Assembly: GCA_023639215.1 (NCBI GenBank)
Contig: CP097899.1
Span: forward strand, 4,336,001-4,400,000
Direction of reading: 5' to 3'
From: Candidatus Pristimantibacillus lignocellulolyticus
GTDB lineage: Bacteria; Bacillota; Bacilli; Paenibacillales; Paenibacillaceae
DNA: 64,000 nt
The position numbers and the translations under genes were made by a program. This document shows, piece by piece, positions 9,006 to 18,285 of the stretch. Within the stretch, counting starts at the first letter, position 1. Each line of letters opens with the position of its first letter. The notes beneath the pieces were generated by a model. It saw only the letters and a list, made by a program, of their open reading frames with translations. It searched no databases and had not been told where the DNA came from.

Positions 9006-10424
9006 CTATTCAACTTGATGAATTTTGATAAGGTTAGTAGCACCTGCACGTCCAGTAGGAATACCCGCAGAGATAACTACGAAGTCACCAGCTTCAACAA
9101 GGCTTGTACGAAGACTGTTACGAATAGCAGAACTGAACATATCGTCTGTTGTCGTTACATATTCACCTTTTACTGGTACAACACCGCGAACAAGTGTAAG
9201 TTTTCTTAAAGTCTTTTCATTCGGTGTAATCGCAATGATCGGAGCTTTTGGACGATATTTAGATACCATACGAGCAGTAAAACCACTTTCAGTAGGTGTA
9301 AGAATTGCTTTTGCATTGATTTGCAATGAGCTATTTACTACTGCTTGAGAAATAACTTCAGTTACAGAAGTTGATTCAACGTTCATTTTCTTCGCGTAAT
9401 CATCATTATAATCAACAGTAGACTCAGCACGTTCAGCGATCATCGTCATCATCTTCACTGATTCTAGTGGGTACTTACCTGCAGCAGACTCACCAGATAA
9501 CATAATAGCATCTGCGCCTTGAAGTACTGCGTTAGCAACGTCACTAACTTCTGCACGAGTTGGACGAGGATTCACTTGCATTGAATCCAACATTTGAGTC
9601 GCAACAATAACTGGTTTACCAGCTTTATTACATTTATCAATCATCTGCTTTTGAATCATTGGAACATCTTCAGCAGGAATTTCTACACCAAGGTCACCAC
9701 GAGCAACCATAATACCATCAGAAGCTTCGATAATCGCATCAAGATTATCTACACCCTCTTGATTTTCGATTTTCGAAATGATTTGAATATGTGAAGCATT
9801 ATTATCTTCAAGAATTTGACGAACTTCTAATACATCTTCAGCTTTACGAACGAATGACATTGCAATCATATCGATTCCTTCTTTAATACCGAAGTCGATA
9901 TGCATAATATCTCTTTCCGTTACTCCCGGTAAAGTCGTACTAATACCTGGAAGGTTCACACCTTTACGAGGTTTCAGCGTTCCACCGTTCATTACTTCAC
10001 AATGCATATTTGAACCTTCAACGTCTTTCACATGTAGCTCAATCAGACCATCATCAATAAGAATAACATCACCAGGCTTGATAACACTTGTCATATCTGG
10101 ATAGTTCACACTAACGCGAGTACCGTTACCAACAATTGGCTCAGTAGTTAATGTGAAGATTTCACCTGCAACTAACTCGTAGCTAGATTCTTCAAGTGTA
10201 GCAATACGAATCTCAGGACCTTTAATATCCATCATTGTTGCAATGATTTTACCAGCTGCGTTAGCTGCTTCACGTACTAATTGAATACGAGCGCTATGGT
10301 CAGCAAGTTCTCCATGTGCCATGTTTAGACGCGCAACATTCATACCTGCGATCATCATTTCCTTAAGGATTGAAATAGAATTACTTGATGGACCCATTGT
10401 ACATACGATTTTTGTGTGGCTCAT
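9006..10424 (-). CDS. pyk: pyruvate kinase
   Basis: Converts phosphoenolpyruvate and ADP to pyruvate and ATP, the last step of glycolysis. The 472-residue protein begins TKIVCTMGPSS and has MNVARLNMAHG, MDIKGPEIR and the K/Mg-binding centre ISKIENQEGVDNLDAI, then GIMVARGDLGVEIP and the substrate loop ATQMLDSM. It ends soon after the allosteric C-domain. The extra PEP-utiliser-like domain found at the end of the longer (about 585-residue) Bacillus enzyme is absent, so this is the short form. AAGGAG precedes the ATG at 10424. It is a single-gene unit, divergent from the AraC-type gene at 10567. Confidence 0.97.
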   Translation of the reverse strand: MSHTKIVCTMGPSSNSISILKEMMIAGMNVARLNMAHGELADHSARIQLVREAANAAGKIIATMMDIKGPEIRIATLEESSYELVAGEIFTLTTEPIVGNGTRVSVNYPDMTSVIKPGDVILIDDGLIELHVKDVEGSNMHCEVMNGGTLKPRKGVNLPGISTTLPGVTERDIMHIDFGIKEGIDMIAMSFVRKAEDVLEVRQILEDNNASHIQIISKIENQEGVDNLDAIIEASDGIMVARGDLGVEIPAEDVPMIQKQMIDKCNKAGKPVIVATQMLDSMQVNPRPTRAEVSDVANAVLQGADAIMLSGESAAGKYPLESVKMMTMIAERAESTVDYNDDYAKKMNVESTSVTEVISQAVVNSSLQINAKAILTPTESGFTARMVSKYRPKAPIIAITPNEKTLRKLTLVRGVVPVKGEYVTTTDDMFSSAIRNSLRTSLVEAGDFVVISAGIPTGRAGATNLIKIHQVE

Positions 10425-10513
10425 ATAAGTCTCCTTCTGATATGTGTTATTTCTAGTGTCAAAATACTTAATTCAGTTAACCAATAAACTTATTGTATTC
10501 CTTTTTCAGCACC

Positions 10514-10546
10514 TAGTACATGAAATATAGTATAATGGGTGTACTA
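10514..10546 (+). promoter_or_regulatory. promoter and possible operator of the AraC-type gene
   Basis: A consensus TATAAT at 10531-10536 lies 30 bases before the ATG at 10567, but no good -35 box is found 16-18 bases upstream. The -10 box is flanked by an inverted repeat, TAGTACA at 10514-10520 and TGTACTA at 10540-10546, and TATAGTATA occurs twice. This suggests an operator, perhaps for autoregulation. Confidence 0.45.
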
Positions 10547-10566
10547 TAGTATACCGAGGTGCGATT

Positions 10567-11355
10567 ATGATCGAGAGAATGACAATAAAGCATGATCAAG
10601 GAATGAATTGGCAGGAAATGATAAGCCACAAATCCAAACAATACCATTTATATATTATAACTTACGGCAGTTGTACTTTTACATGCAACGATGTGACCAT
10701 ATTGGCGAGTAAAGGTGATTTCATCCTTACTCCACAGCAAACGACCATTATAGAGGAAACACCTCATCGAACGATTCATCAGAAATTTAGCTTTCAATTT
10801 ACTGCTGTAGATGAACTTTATGAGATGCTCCCCATTCTACAAACTAAGACTATGACTCATTCATCATCTGGATTGTTCGATAGAACGATGGAAACATTTC
10901 GGCCCATTTGGAATGAGCATGGCGAAGACTATGCTTATACAAGCTTGCGAGTTAGCTCATTTCTACTTGATACATTAGCACTTTGGCAGCGAGAGTTGGA
11001 TCGTGGCGAGCTTGCTCCCGCTTCAATTATGCATATTGATCGAATGAAAACTTATATTCAAAGTCATTATCGCGAACATATTACGAAAGAACATCTTGGA
11101 GACTATATTCGTCGCAGTCCTAATTATGTAGCGAATCTATTCAAGAAAGGTACAGGGCAAACGATTAGTGAGTATATTCATTCGATTAGGATGAAAACAG
11201 CTATTTATATGCTTTCCCAATCTGTATTATCTATTACAGAAATTTCGGATTATCTTGGATACTCAGACGTTAGTTACTTTCAAAGAATTTTCAAACGAAC
11301 TTATGGCAAACCTGCAAGTAAATATTTAGATGACCGTAGAAGCAACGATGGTTAA
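10567..11355 (+). CDS. AraC-family transcriptional regulator
   Basis: A 262-residue regulator. Residues 1-95 form a cupin-like sensor (AraC_binding type, with GSCTFTCNDVTILASKGDFILTP cut here as a beta-rich run). Residues 160-255 form the two-helix-turn-helix DNA-binding domain (HLGDYIRRSPNYVANLFKK and ITEISDYLGYSDVSYFQRI). Such proteins often sense sugars. The ATG at 10567 follows GAGGTGCGATT. It is divergent from pyk and 76 bases upstream of a lipoprotein gene on the same strand. The regulated target is not evident. Confidence 0.9.
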   Translation: MIERMTIKHDQGMNWQEMISHKSKQYHLYIITYGSCTFTCNDVTILASKGDFILTPQQTTIIEETPHRTIHQKFSFQFTAVDELYEMLPILQTKTMTHSSSGLFDRTMETFRPIWNEHGEDYAYTSLRVSSFLLDTLALWQRELDRGELAPASIMHIDRMKTYIQSHYREHITKEHLGDYIRRSPNYVANLFKKGTGQTISEYIHSIRMKTAIYMLSQSVLSITEISDYLGYSDVSYFQRIFKRTYGKPASKYLDDRRSNDG

Positions 11356-11431
11356 ATTCTAGTTTGCAACATAATAGGACAAACTCACGTTTAATTATTG
11401 AAAGTAATATTTTGGAAGTGAGGTTATTCAT

Positions 11432-12169
11432 ATGCGAAGCTGTTTATTATTATTTTTTCTATTTATTGTACTAAGTGGATGTACTAAAGCATCTTCAGTG
11501 ACAACAGATAATACTACAGTGACTCTAACTGATACTACACTTGCCAAGCAATACGGTGATCTATTGGATAATATTGATTATATTTCGATTAGAAGCGGTA
11601 ATGGAGATCTGTTTGAAATCAGACAAACTGATATTATTAATCAATGGGTTCAAGATGTCTCTACCCTTCCGCTTGCAATATATAAAGAAACAGATAGCAC
11701 AGTTGGAACGCTTTATAGCGTAAACCTTTACTCCGCCAACGAATTAAGTGTGGATTTCTCCACAACCTCTGTGAATGGTTATCACCTTAAGTCAAACACA
11801 GATTTAGTTAATGCTATTAATGATTTACTGACTTCAACTAGAATAAAGTCCATTGTAATATCATGTACAGAGGTTTGTCATCAATTTATGAATGAACCAT
11901 TCCCTGAACTGATATTTGAGGATGTCCATGAAATAAAAGTATTCGAAGATGCGATAAATTATGGACTAATTGATACACGCGAAGCCGAGTACACTCCTCT
12001 GTTTCATATGGATGTGACTTTTAATGCTGGATCGCCTATGGAGTATCACTTGAATGTTGCAGATGATGTGAACATAAAAAACGGCTTACTACTGACTCCT
12101 AAAGGTGAAGCTTACGTGATCACCGAAAAAATAACGAATGAATTAAAACTGCTTCTATACAAAGACTGA
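11432..12169 (+). CDS. putative lipoprotein of unknown function
   Basis: A 245-residue protein with a short signal peptide ending in the lipobox LSGC at residues 14-17, so it should be lipid-anchored outside the membrane. The mature part has two similar beta-rich segments (one near IDYISIRSGNGDLFEI, a second near FHMDVTFN), suggesting a duplicated fold. I do not recognise the family. GTGAGG lies nine bases before the ATG. A hairpin with a T-run follows at 12216-12257. Confidence 0.7.
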   Translation: MRSCLLLFFLFIVLSGCTKASSVTTDNTTVTLTDTTLAKQYGDLLDNIDYISIRSGNGDLFEIRQTDIINQWVQDVSTLPLAIYKETDSTVGTLYSVNLYSANELSVDFSTTSVNGYHLKSNTDLVNAINDLLTSTRIKSIVISCTEVCHQFMNEPFPELIFEDVHEIKVFEDAINYGLIDTREAEYTPLFHMDVTFNAGSPMEYHLNVADDVNIKNGLLLTPKGEAYVITEKITNELKLLLYKD

Positions 12170-12215
12170 TTATATTTACACCAAGTTGAAGCTTGTATAT
12201 TACTTGGTCAATCTT

Positions 12216-12257
12216 TATAGTAGATTACACATTGACAAACTAATCTACTATATTTTT
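12216..12257 (+). terminator. hairpin with T-run between lipoprotein and pentapeptide genes
   Basis: Perfect 12-bp arms TATAGTAGATTA (12216-12227) and complement (12241-12252) with a 13-base loop, followed directly by TTTTTG. It ends only a few bases before the ribosome site of the gene at 12270, so it could terminate the lipoprotein transcript or act on the downstream leader. Confidence 0.65.
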
Positions 12258-12269
12258 GTGGAGGTATAC

Positions 12270-12908
12270 ATGAGTAGCAAAATTGAATTACCCAAAATCC
12301 CCGCGGTTTTGCCCCAATTAACAGGGGAGTTATACTCCTTACAAGTAAAAGATGAATTCAGTAATGGCACGATTAATGATATTACGATAGACGATCAGCA
12401 TGCTAATAAAGTATCTTTCGATAAAGTGGTCTTCAACAATGTGACGATTATGGAGTCCACGTTACAGGAAATGGAACTAACAGATGTCATCTTCGAAAAA
12501 TGCGATTTATTTAACGTTGATTTATCTGGCTCTTTTCTTCATCGCGTCCAATTCAATAATTGTAAATTGATAGGAACGGATTTCACGAAAAGCAGATTTC
12601 AAAACGTATCATTACATAATTGTGTTGGTGATTACTCCGTCTACCGATTCTCAACATTTAAATCCGTAAATTTTGAAGGTTGTTCTCTTATTAGCTCTGA
12701 CTTTTACCATTCAACGGTACAAAAACTATCATTATCACAGTGTAATATTGACCAAGTTTTATTTTCGGGTACGAAGTTGAACGGAGTCGATCTAAGTAAT
12801 TGTGAATTTGATGGATTGCAAGTAGATATTGAAGATCTTGCAGGTTGTATCATCGCTCCACAACAAGCCACTTCATTCGTCGGTCTATTAGGCATAATTA
12901 TGAAATAG
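12270..12908 (+). CDS. pentapeptide-repeat-like protein
   Basis: A 212-residue cytosolic protein whose residues 35-190 show repeated coils with phenylalanine or leucine every five residues (VSFDKVVFNNVTIMEST, VIFEKCDLFNVDLSGS, VNFEGCSLISSDF), the right-handed quadrilateral beta-helix pattern. Many coils are degenerate. Some family members bind DNA gyrase, but nothing here shows this. The start at 12270 has GGAGG five bases upstream; an upstream in-frame TTG at 12186 would place the terminator hairpin inside the gene. A bidirectional terminator follows. Confidence 0.78.
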   Translation: MSSKIELPKIPAVLPQLTGELYSLQVKDEFSNGTINDITIDDQHANKVSFDKVVFNNVTIMESTLQEMELTDVIFEKCDLFNVDLSGSFLHRVQFNNCKLIGTDFTKSRFQNVSLHNCVGDYSVYRFSTFKSVNFEGCSLISSDFYHSTVQKLSLSQCNIDQVLFSGTKLNGVDLSNCEFDGLQVDIEDLAGCIIAPQQATSFVGLLGIIMK

Positions 12909-12917
12909 CTAAAACAA

Positions 12918-12958
12918 TAAAACGAGCTCCTCCCTCATTAAAGGGTGAGCTCGTTTTA
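12918..12958. terminator. bidirectional terminator between convergent genes
   Basis: A 12-bp stem TAAAACGAGCTC with its complement, plus an inner CCCT/AGGG pair. It lies between two convergent stop codons (12908 and 12982) and has A/T tracts on both sides, so it can serve both. Confidence 0.9.
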
Positions 12959-12981
12959 TACTATCACTTTCACAATAGTCA

Positions 12982-14484
12982 TTATAATTCAATGTATACA
13001 TTATTTTCTTCTTGTACCCATTTGACCTTTGCCCCTAATGCCTCACTTAAAAATCGAAGTGGGATAAGTGTAGCATCACGATAGATAACAGGTGCTTGAC
13101 TCATCATATATGACTCACCATTGATCGTTGCTTTGGTTTGATTAACTTTCATAACGATTTGTTTCTCGCCATATTGAATGTTCACCCCGCCATCTTGCCA
13201 TATCACCTTCCCTCCAAGTGCTTCTACAACCCCTCTAAGAGGCACCATAATCGTGTTATTGATGTTTTGTGGTGAAACATCATAGCTTTGCTTAACACCA
13301 TTAATATAAACACCTACAGCTGGATCGGCGATATTTATTTTGGAGATCTCATTTTTACTATCGATTCGATATACAATACCTGAGCCAGTATATAAAAATT
13401 GATCACCTTTGTTCGTTTCTGTTAATTTCATGGAATGAAGAAGCGATAAATCAGATGCCTTATAGATTTCTAATTTTTTGTCATTCTGCAACATGACCGT
13501 TTGATCATCTGCGGTTTGGAAATTATGATCACCCATCGTTAGCTGTTGGGTTTTTCCTTTGGAATCAATTAGGAAAAACTTATTTCCTACTGTTCCCCCA
13601 AAATAGCTTTTAAATGTACCTTTCCCTGGATGATGATCATCATAGAGCGTGTCTCGACCAGCTTGTCCAGAAAGCTCCTTACTCCATACTTTCTTTCCTG
13701 TAGAATCTTTTGCAAAGTATGTTGTCTTATCTGTTGTACTATTGTATTTATAATAAATAACAAGACCATCGGTCGTAATTCCCGAATAGTAACCATCGCT
13801 AAAATTAAAATCTTGTGTGAATTTCAATTTCATGGAATCATCGTAATATGAAAGTCGAGATTTTTGCTTCCCTATAACAGTTATCGTTGTAAAGTAACCA
13901 TTTTGATAACCGTCAATGTAACTCTTCCATTCTTTCTTCGTTTTCAAGTTACCTTTTGTATCATACGTATAAGTAACAAATCTTTCTGATCCTGTTTCTA
14001 AATACGTCATGATAGAGCCATTATCTAAAATAAGTACGCCTGAGATAGATCTGATCTTCTCTTTATAAGGTTTCTCCCACAACTTCTTACCAACATCATT
14101 GTAGGCAGTAAGTTTGTAAGCATAAACACCTTCACTATCTCTCGTTGCTGTAATAGCATATACATTGCCTTTATTATCAACTTGAGCTAATGAACCAAAA
14201 AACGAATATAATAAGTTCGAATTTTTCAAGTAGTCAATGCTAGCTTTGTGTTTACCTGTATTCGTGTTCACAATATGCATTTTGTCATTTGAAAAATAAT
14301 ATAAATTGCTGTTGCGAATCACTGAGGTGTACTGACTTATATACGCATACTGGTCTTCATTGTTAGGGGCAGTATAGCTCCAATCTGCCTCTGGTACGGT
14401 TGTCCATGAGCGTGCTAATACTGGTGTCGGTAATAACAATAAAACAACAATCATTGTACTAAGAAATAACTTTTTGACATTCAT
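12982..14484 (-). CDS. secreted beta-propeller protein with copper-amine-oxidase N-terminal-like domain
   Basis: A 500-residue exported protein. Residues 1-24 are a signal peptide ending VLARS. Residues 40-390 are a repetitive beta-rich region of the PQQ/WD-like propeller kind, with many short strands ending in D/N-G turns. The last 110 residues have the CuAO N-terminal (stalk) pattern: GVYINGVKQSYDVSP, VPLRGVVEALGG and IPLRFLSEALGAKVKW. That domain is very common on secreted proteins of Paenibacillus and relatives and is not a sign of amine oxidase activity. A cell-surface or binding role is likely. GGGAGG lies 11 bases before the ATG. Confidence 0.82.
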   Translation of the reverse strand: MNVKKLFLSTMIVVLLLLPTPVLARSWTTVPEADWSYTAPNNEDQYAYISQYTSVIRNSNLYYFSNDKMHIVNTNTGKHKASIDYLKNSNLLYSFFGSLAQVDNKGNVYAITATRDSEGVYAYKLTAYNDVGKKLWEKPYKEKIRSISGVLILDNGSIMTYLETGSERFVTYTYDTKGNLKTKKEWKSYIDGYQNGYFTTITVIGKQKSRLSYYDDSMKLKFTQDFNFSDGYYSGITTDGLVIYYKYNSTTDKTTYFAKDSTGKKVWSKELSGQAGRDTLYDDHHPGKGTFKSYFGGTVGNKFFLIDSKGKTQQLTMGDHNFQTADDQTVMLQNDKKLEIYKASDLSLLHSMKLTETNKGDQFLYTGSGIVYRIDSKNEISKINIADPAVGVYINGVKQSYDVSPQNINNTIMVPLRGVVEALGGKVIWQDGGVNIQYGEKQIVMKVNQTKATINGESYMMSQAPVIYRDATLIPLRFLSEALGAKVKWVQEENNVYIEL

Positions 14485-14690
14485 GTTCTCTAAATCCTCC
14501 CAAGATGTATAATTTATGTATTTGTATATAGTACACCAAAATTCAGAAAAATGGTCATATGAATTTTAGTTTTCTATTCATCTTTCAAGTGTATGTTAAT
14601 GATTATTACAAGATTATAACAAGTAAATGTTAGTTATTAAAAAGGATATTTACCTTTCCAATTTTCGTAGAGATTTGTTATAAATTTTAC

Positions 14691-14719
14691 TTGAAAATTA
14701 TTATTAATATCGATATAGT
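14691..14719 (+). promoter_or_regulatory. sigma-A type promoter of the pentapeptide gene at 14752
   Basis: TTGAAA at 14691-14696 and TATAGT at 14714-14719 with a 17-base spacer, 32 bases before the ATG at 14752. Confidence 0.65.
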
Positions 14720-14751
14720 ACTTAACACATCATCTAATTTGGAGGTACCGT

Positions 14752-15357
14752 ATGTTTGAATATATTGATCAACACTATACTGGGGTAAATTTTAATCATA
14801 AAGATTTAAATGATGGAGATTTAATTCGCTGCACGTTTGAACGTTGTACATTTGTAGATGCCTCTTTGGAAGAAATTAATACGAGTAATTGCCGCTTCAT
14901 TGAATGTAGCTTCAATGGTGCATCATTAAATAGTTCGATACATACGGAATCAGCATTTGAGAACTGTATATTTGATGAAGCCAATCTATTCGTTTCTAAG
15001 TTCAATAATTGTAAAATGACCGGATCAAGTTTTATTAAAACTCGTATGGATGGAATTTCAATCATAACCGGTGACTGGTCCTACACGAATTTAAGACAAG
15101 CTCGTTTTGAGAAACAAGATTTGCGAGGGGTTCGTTTTTATGAGGCTGATCTTACAGATGCAAACTTGCAAAAAGCAGACTTAAGAAACAGCGATCTTAC
15201 GAGAACAGCTTTGACGAATGCCAAATTAACTGGAGCGGATCTACGTGGTGCCAACATGGATGGCGTTAACTTCATGTCAATTAACGTTAAAGGTGTTCGA
15301 TTAGACAGAGAACAAGCGGTCTATCTAGCTCTTTCTTATGGAGCAAAGATAGATTAA
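14752..15357 (+). CDS. pentapeptide-repeat protein, Qnr-like size
   Basis: A 201-residue protein built mostly of pentapeptide repeats. The best stretches are CTFERCTFVDASLEE, DLRGVRFYEADLTDANLQKA and ADLRGANMDGVNF, interrupted near residue 105 by GDWSYTNLRQ. The C-terminal ending, a short helix RLDREQAVYLALSYGAKID, resembles the dimerisation end of Qnr/McbG-type proteins, which are about this long and protect DNA gyrase from quinolones or microcin. That function is only a suggestion here. GGAGG lies seven bases upstream of the ATG, and a strong terminator follows at 15380. Confidence 0.85.
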   Translation: MFEYIDQHYTGVNFNHKDLNDGDLIRCTFERCTFVDASLEEINTSNCRFIECSFNGASLNSSIHTESAFENCIFDEANLFVSKFNNCKMTGSSFIKTRMDGISIITGDWSYTNLRQARFEKQDLRGVRFYEADLTDANLQKADLRNSDLTRTALTNAKLTGADLRGANMDGVNFMSINVKGVRLDREQAVYLALSYGAKID

Positions 15358-15379
15358 GGTAAATAAGTCGTTTACAGTT

Positions 15380-15417
15380 AGAGCATTCCTCTTCGTTTGT
15401 GAGGGATGCTCTTTTTT
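15380..15417 (+). terminator. intrinsic terminator
   Basis: Stem AGAGCATTCCTC with GAGGGATGCTCT (one G-T pair) followed by six T. It ends the pentapeptide transcript and just touches the stop codon of the convergent DUF2071 gene. Confidence 0.88.
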
Positions 15418-16198
15418 ATTGTCTTTTTTCAGTTTCGCAAGCTTCAATCAACCATGCATGTACATGTAGCTTTTTAGCAAAATGGAGAAGCGGTTTACTT
15501 GTTGACAATGTAATCCCATATGAAGAAAGCAATGAGTTTACTTCGATTTCAGCCTCTGCATGCTGTAGTGGCCATCGGCAATGATTAATTTCACCACGGT
15601 AGACTCTCCCCTTTGTATCTACACTGTACAGACAATATCGCTCAGTCAGCCAATACTCTAAAGAACCAGGTTCGCTTAACCTTACCTCACTAATTGGACG
15701 ATAGGTTGCTTTGAATTGTTCTCTACTCGCTCGCGAGTCTTCTCTAGTACTGAAATAACTCACATTATGATGCTCGTCTGACTTATAAACAATTGTTGTT
15801 CGGAAATACGGAAGTTTAAAGCTAAGTCGCGCTAACTCTACAACAATAGACTGATCTGCATCTAAGCTGAAGAAATACACACCTGGTTTTCCGTTCAAAG
15901 TAACATAGGTTCTTACATTAATTTGCGGAAATTGAGACAAATAAGGAACCTCAGGTAAAAATCGAGGTCTCACCCCACTCATCCCACATGCTACAACGCT
16001 TACCCATGCTTGTCCATCATACGTATCGAGTGGTAAGCAGTTCGGAACAATTGACTGGAGTTTTTCAACTGGAATGGGCCAATGTGCAAATAATACATCG
16101 TTCCATGTCTGATGCATTACCCAAGGTCTATTGGGCACAGGGTAAGGACGTAACATATCTGTTGGTGAGCCATTCTTGTCTTGCTTTTGTGTTGCCAT
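15416..16198 (-). CDS. DUF2071 family protein, YqjF-like
   Basis: Soluble protein of 260 residues of the DUF2071 family. Landmarks are HQTWNDVLFAHWPIPVEKL near the N-terminus, LPLDTYDGQAWVSVVACGM, then NVRTYVTLNGKPGVYFFSLD, and YCLYSVDTKGRVYRGEI towards the C-terminus. The fold resembles acetoacetate decarboxylase, but the function is unknown. An ATG at 16198 has AGCAGG about nine bases upstream; an ATG twelve codons earlier has no well-placed site, so the shorter form is chosen with moderate confidence. Single-gene unit. Confidence 0.85.
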   Translation of the reverse strand: MATQKQDKNGSPTDMLRPYPVPNRPWVMHQTWNDVLFAHWPIPVEKLQSIVPNCLPLDTYDGQAWVSVVACGMSGVRPRFLPEVPYLSQFPQINVRTYVTLNGKPGVYFFSLDADQSIVVELARLSFKLPYFRTTIVYKSDEHHNVSYFSTREDSRASREQFKATYRPISEVRLSEPGSLEYWLTERYCLYSVDTKGRVYRGEINHCRWPLQHAEAEIEVNSLLSSYGITLSTSKPLLHFAKKLHVHAWLIEACETEKRQ

Positions 16199-16400
16199 TA
16201 TTCTTAACCTGCTTTCTAGAGTAGTTTTGATCATTATTTGGAAGTATTACCTCATTTACATATACTATATCCTTCTAAGAGGATACTTATAGACCTTGAA
16301 AATAAATAATTTCTTATGCTAATTAATAATCATCGAATTGCTAAGTATGATTTTGGATGGTGTTACTATCAAGAGGTAAATATTATATTAAAGTGAACAA

Positions 16401-16441
16401 CGAGGAAGTATTCTTGCACCAGCTCCAAGAACACTTCCTCG
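16401..16441. terminator. hairpin terminator after the DUF4179 gene
   Basis: Stem CGAGGAAGTATTCTTG against CCAAGAACACTTCCTCG with one mismatch, 20 bases beyond the stop codon at 16461. The T-rich tract is better on the plus strand than on the minus strand. Confidence 0.65.
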
Positions 16442-16460
16442 ATTTCTCTTTTTTAGTTAG

Positions 16461-17747
16461 TTATTTTACTGAAATTTCAATTTCGTAGTTGTAAGACTTC
16501 ATGTAATGCATACCTTCAATTAATATATAATGTGGTTCATTCGTAGTATCAAAAAGTAACGTTCGTTCCTTCATTAATGTACCATCAGCTTGTTTTATCA
16601 TATCCTGCCTTACTGTTGTATTTAATGGAACTACTCCATCACTCGTTTCTATGGATACCCCATCAAGCATCACTTCCTCATCTGTCGCAATCGTTATTTC
16701 TACTCCTTCAGAAGTTGTAGAGATATTGTTAACCCTCATCTTCTTTTCACCTATCACTAATGACTCCGTTTTATTTATATCTAACGAATATTTAGCTTTG
16801 AGCTTCTCATACCCAACAAACTTATTCATAACTAATTGTAATGACTCAAGTTCTTTCGGCAGTACATCGTATTTAATCTCAAACGTGGTCCCGTTATACG
16901 ATGTTGTTCTACCACTACCTATCATCGGAATCACTTTACCATTAGCAATTAATTCGATCCCATCTAACGCTGAACTTACTCTATCAAAGTTATCTACATT
17001 CATCGTCCCTTTAATCAATGTCATCGTTGGTGTAGCAGTGATTGACTTAAAAGTAATCTTGCCTTGGTCTACCTTAAAGCTCTTATTAATCTTTTGCTTA
17101 ATTTCAGTTTGCATCGCTTTATCCGGATAATAGTCAAATGTAATGCTATCTTCACTCATTCCATTAGTGGTCGCATTCTGCCAGTAAGAAAGTGTTAATT
17201 TCTTTGAAAAGGGACTTACAGGATCGAAACTCATCATCCCTCTTATTTCGGTTTGATCGTCATTGATTATTGACGTACCTGAATTGAAATTTGAATCCGT
17301 TAAAAAACCTGTAATATGAGGTCTACTAAAGAGATCAATCGTATCATTTATTCCATTCGGATTAGATAATGTATAGTACATAATAAATTGATTTGCATCC
17401 GACATGATCCCATCTATCATTAGTTCTGTGCCGTCAAGTAGCGTTGTTCTTACATCTACACTTTGACCCATCCCCGCTTCATTAAGATCCAGTAATGTAC
17501 CGTCAATAAGAGCATCAAATCCAAATATCTTTTTTCCATAATAAGCAAACGCATTAAAATTGTAACTAACGATGGAAGTCATGATTAATACAGCCGCAGC
17601 GACCTTCCATACCTTTCTATAACCTTTTGTTTTCTTTTGCGCAGACTTATCTAAAGCATTGCGTAATCTTGATTCTAGTTCTTCTGGTGCTGTTATGGAA
17701 TCCATGCGATTATGCTCTTCGTTCAACAATTTTTCGATATCATTCAT
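16461..17747 (-). CDS. DUF4179 membrane protein, probable anti-sigma factor
   Basis: A 428-residue protein with a cytoplasmic N-terminal region of about 50 residues, one membrane segment (KVAAAVLIMTSIVSYNF) and a large extracellular domain (DUF4179 followed by a DUF5643-like part). Its gene overlaps the stop of the ECF sigma gene by eight bases (ATGAATGA), implying translational coupling. This sigma/DUF4179 pairing is widespread in Bacillales, and the membrane partner is expected to hold or control the sigma factor in response to an envelope signal. The start is set by GGGGGTG six bases upstream of the ATG at 17747. Confidence 0.85.
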   Translation of the reverse strand: MNDIEKLLNEEHNRMDSITAPEELESRLRNALDKSAQKKTKGYRKVWKVAAAVLIMTSIVSYNFNAFAYYGKKIFGFDALIDGTLLDLNEAGMGQSVDVRTTLLDGTELMIDGIMSDANQFIMYYTLSNPNGINDTIDLFSRPHITGFLTDSNFNSGTSIINDDQTEIRGMMSFDPVSPFSKKLTLSYWQNATTNGMSEDSITFDYYPDKAMQTEIKQKINKSFKVDQGKITFKSITATPTMTLIKGTMNVDNFDRVSSALDGIELIANGKVIPMIGSGRTTSYNGTTFEIKYDVLPKELESLQLVMNKFVGYEKLKAKYSLDINKTESLVIGEKKMRVNNISTTSEGVEITIATDEEVMLDGVSIETSDGVVPLNTTVRQDMIKQADGTLMKERTLLFDTTNEPHYILIEGMHYMKSYNYEIEISVK

Positions 17748-18285
17748 GAACATCACCCCCATACTTTTCTCGTAATTTCTTTAACCCTTCAAATATTCTC
17801 GATTTCACAGTTCCTATTGAGACTTTTGTAATCTCTGCTATAGTTTGATTGTCGAAATCATGAAAATACTTGAGTTGAATCGCTTCCCTTTGATACTCAT
17901 TAAGATGCAATAATAATGACTGCAAGTCTATCTGTTGATCACTTTTCCGATATGGATCAACTCTATTAGCATTAGATAATTCATTATTTTCAATAACATT
18001 CAAATCATCTATTAGGAGCAACTTATTACGCTTAAGAAGCAAACTTTTGCAACAATTTACTAATATCGTTTTGCTCCAACTATAAAAGGATTCTTCTTTC
18101 TGAAGTTGTTGTACCTTTTCATAGAGGATTACAATCATATCTTCCATAGCATCTAATGCATCTTCCTTATTCCCAGTATAGGCGTAGGCAAGTCTATAAT
18201 AAGTATCTTTTTGCGACATGATCAGTTGAAGTAATGCTTCTTTATCGCCTCTTTTGGCTTTCTTCACTAGCCTTACTACATTCAT
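17740..18285 (-). CDS. ECF-type RNA polymerase sigma factor
   Basis: A 181-residue ECF sigma factor. Region 2 is around AYAYTGNKEDALDAMEDMIV with FYSWSKTILVNCCKSLLLK. Region 4 is around LNEYQREAIQLKYFHDFDNQTIAEITKVSIGTVKSRI (written here only as landmarks: LKYFHDFD and VSIGTVKSRIFEGLKKLR). The start at ATG 18285 has GAGAGAGGTG five bases upstream; the frame stays open further up but has no ribosome site. It forms a two-gene operon with the DUF4179 protein. I saw no clear autoregulatory promoter. Confidence 0.9.
   Translation of the reverse strand: MNVVRLVKKAKRGDKEALLQLIMSQKDTYYRLAYAYTGNKEDALDAMEDMIVILYEKVQQLQKEESFYSWSKTILVNCCKSLLLKRNKLLLIDDLNVIENNELSNANRVDPYRKSDQQIDLQSLLLHLNEYQREAIQLKYFHDFDNQTIAEITKVSIGTVKSRIFEGLKKLREKYGGDVHE

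Noticed and set aside
16651..17130. 159-codon open frame on the plus strand
   Set aside because: Antisense to the DUF4179 gene, with unlikely composition and no ribosome site or family resemblance.
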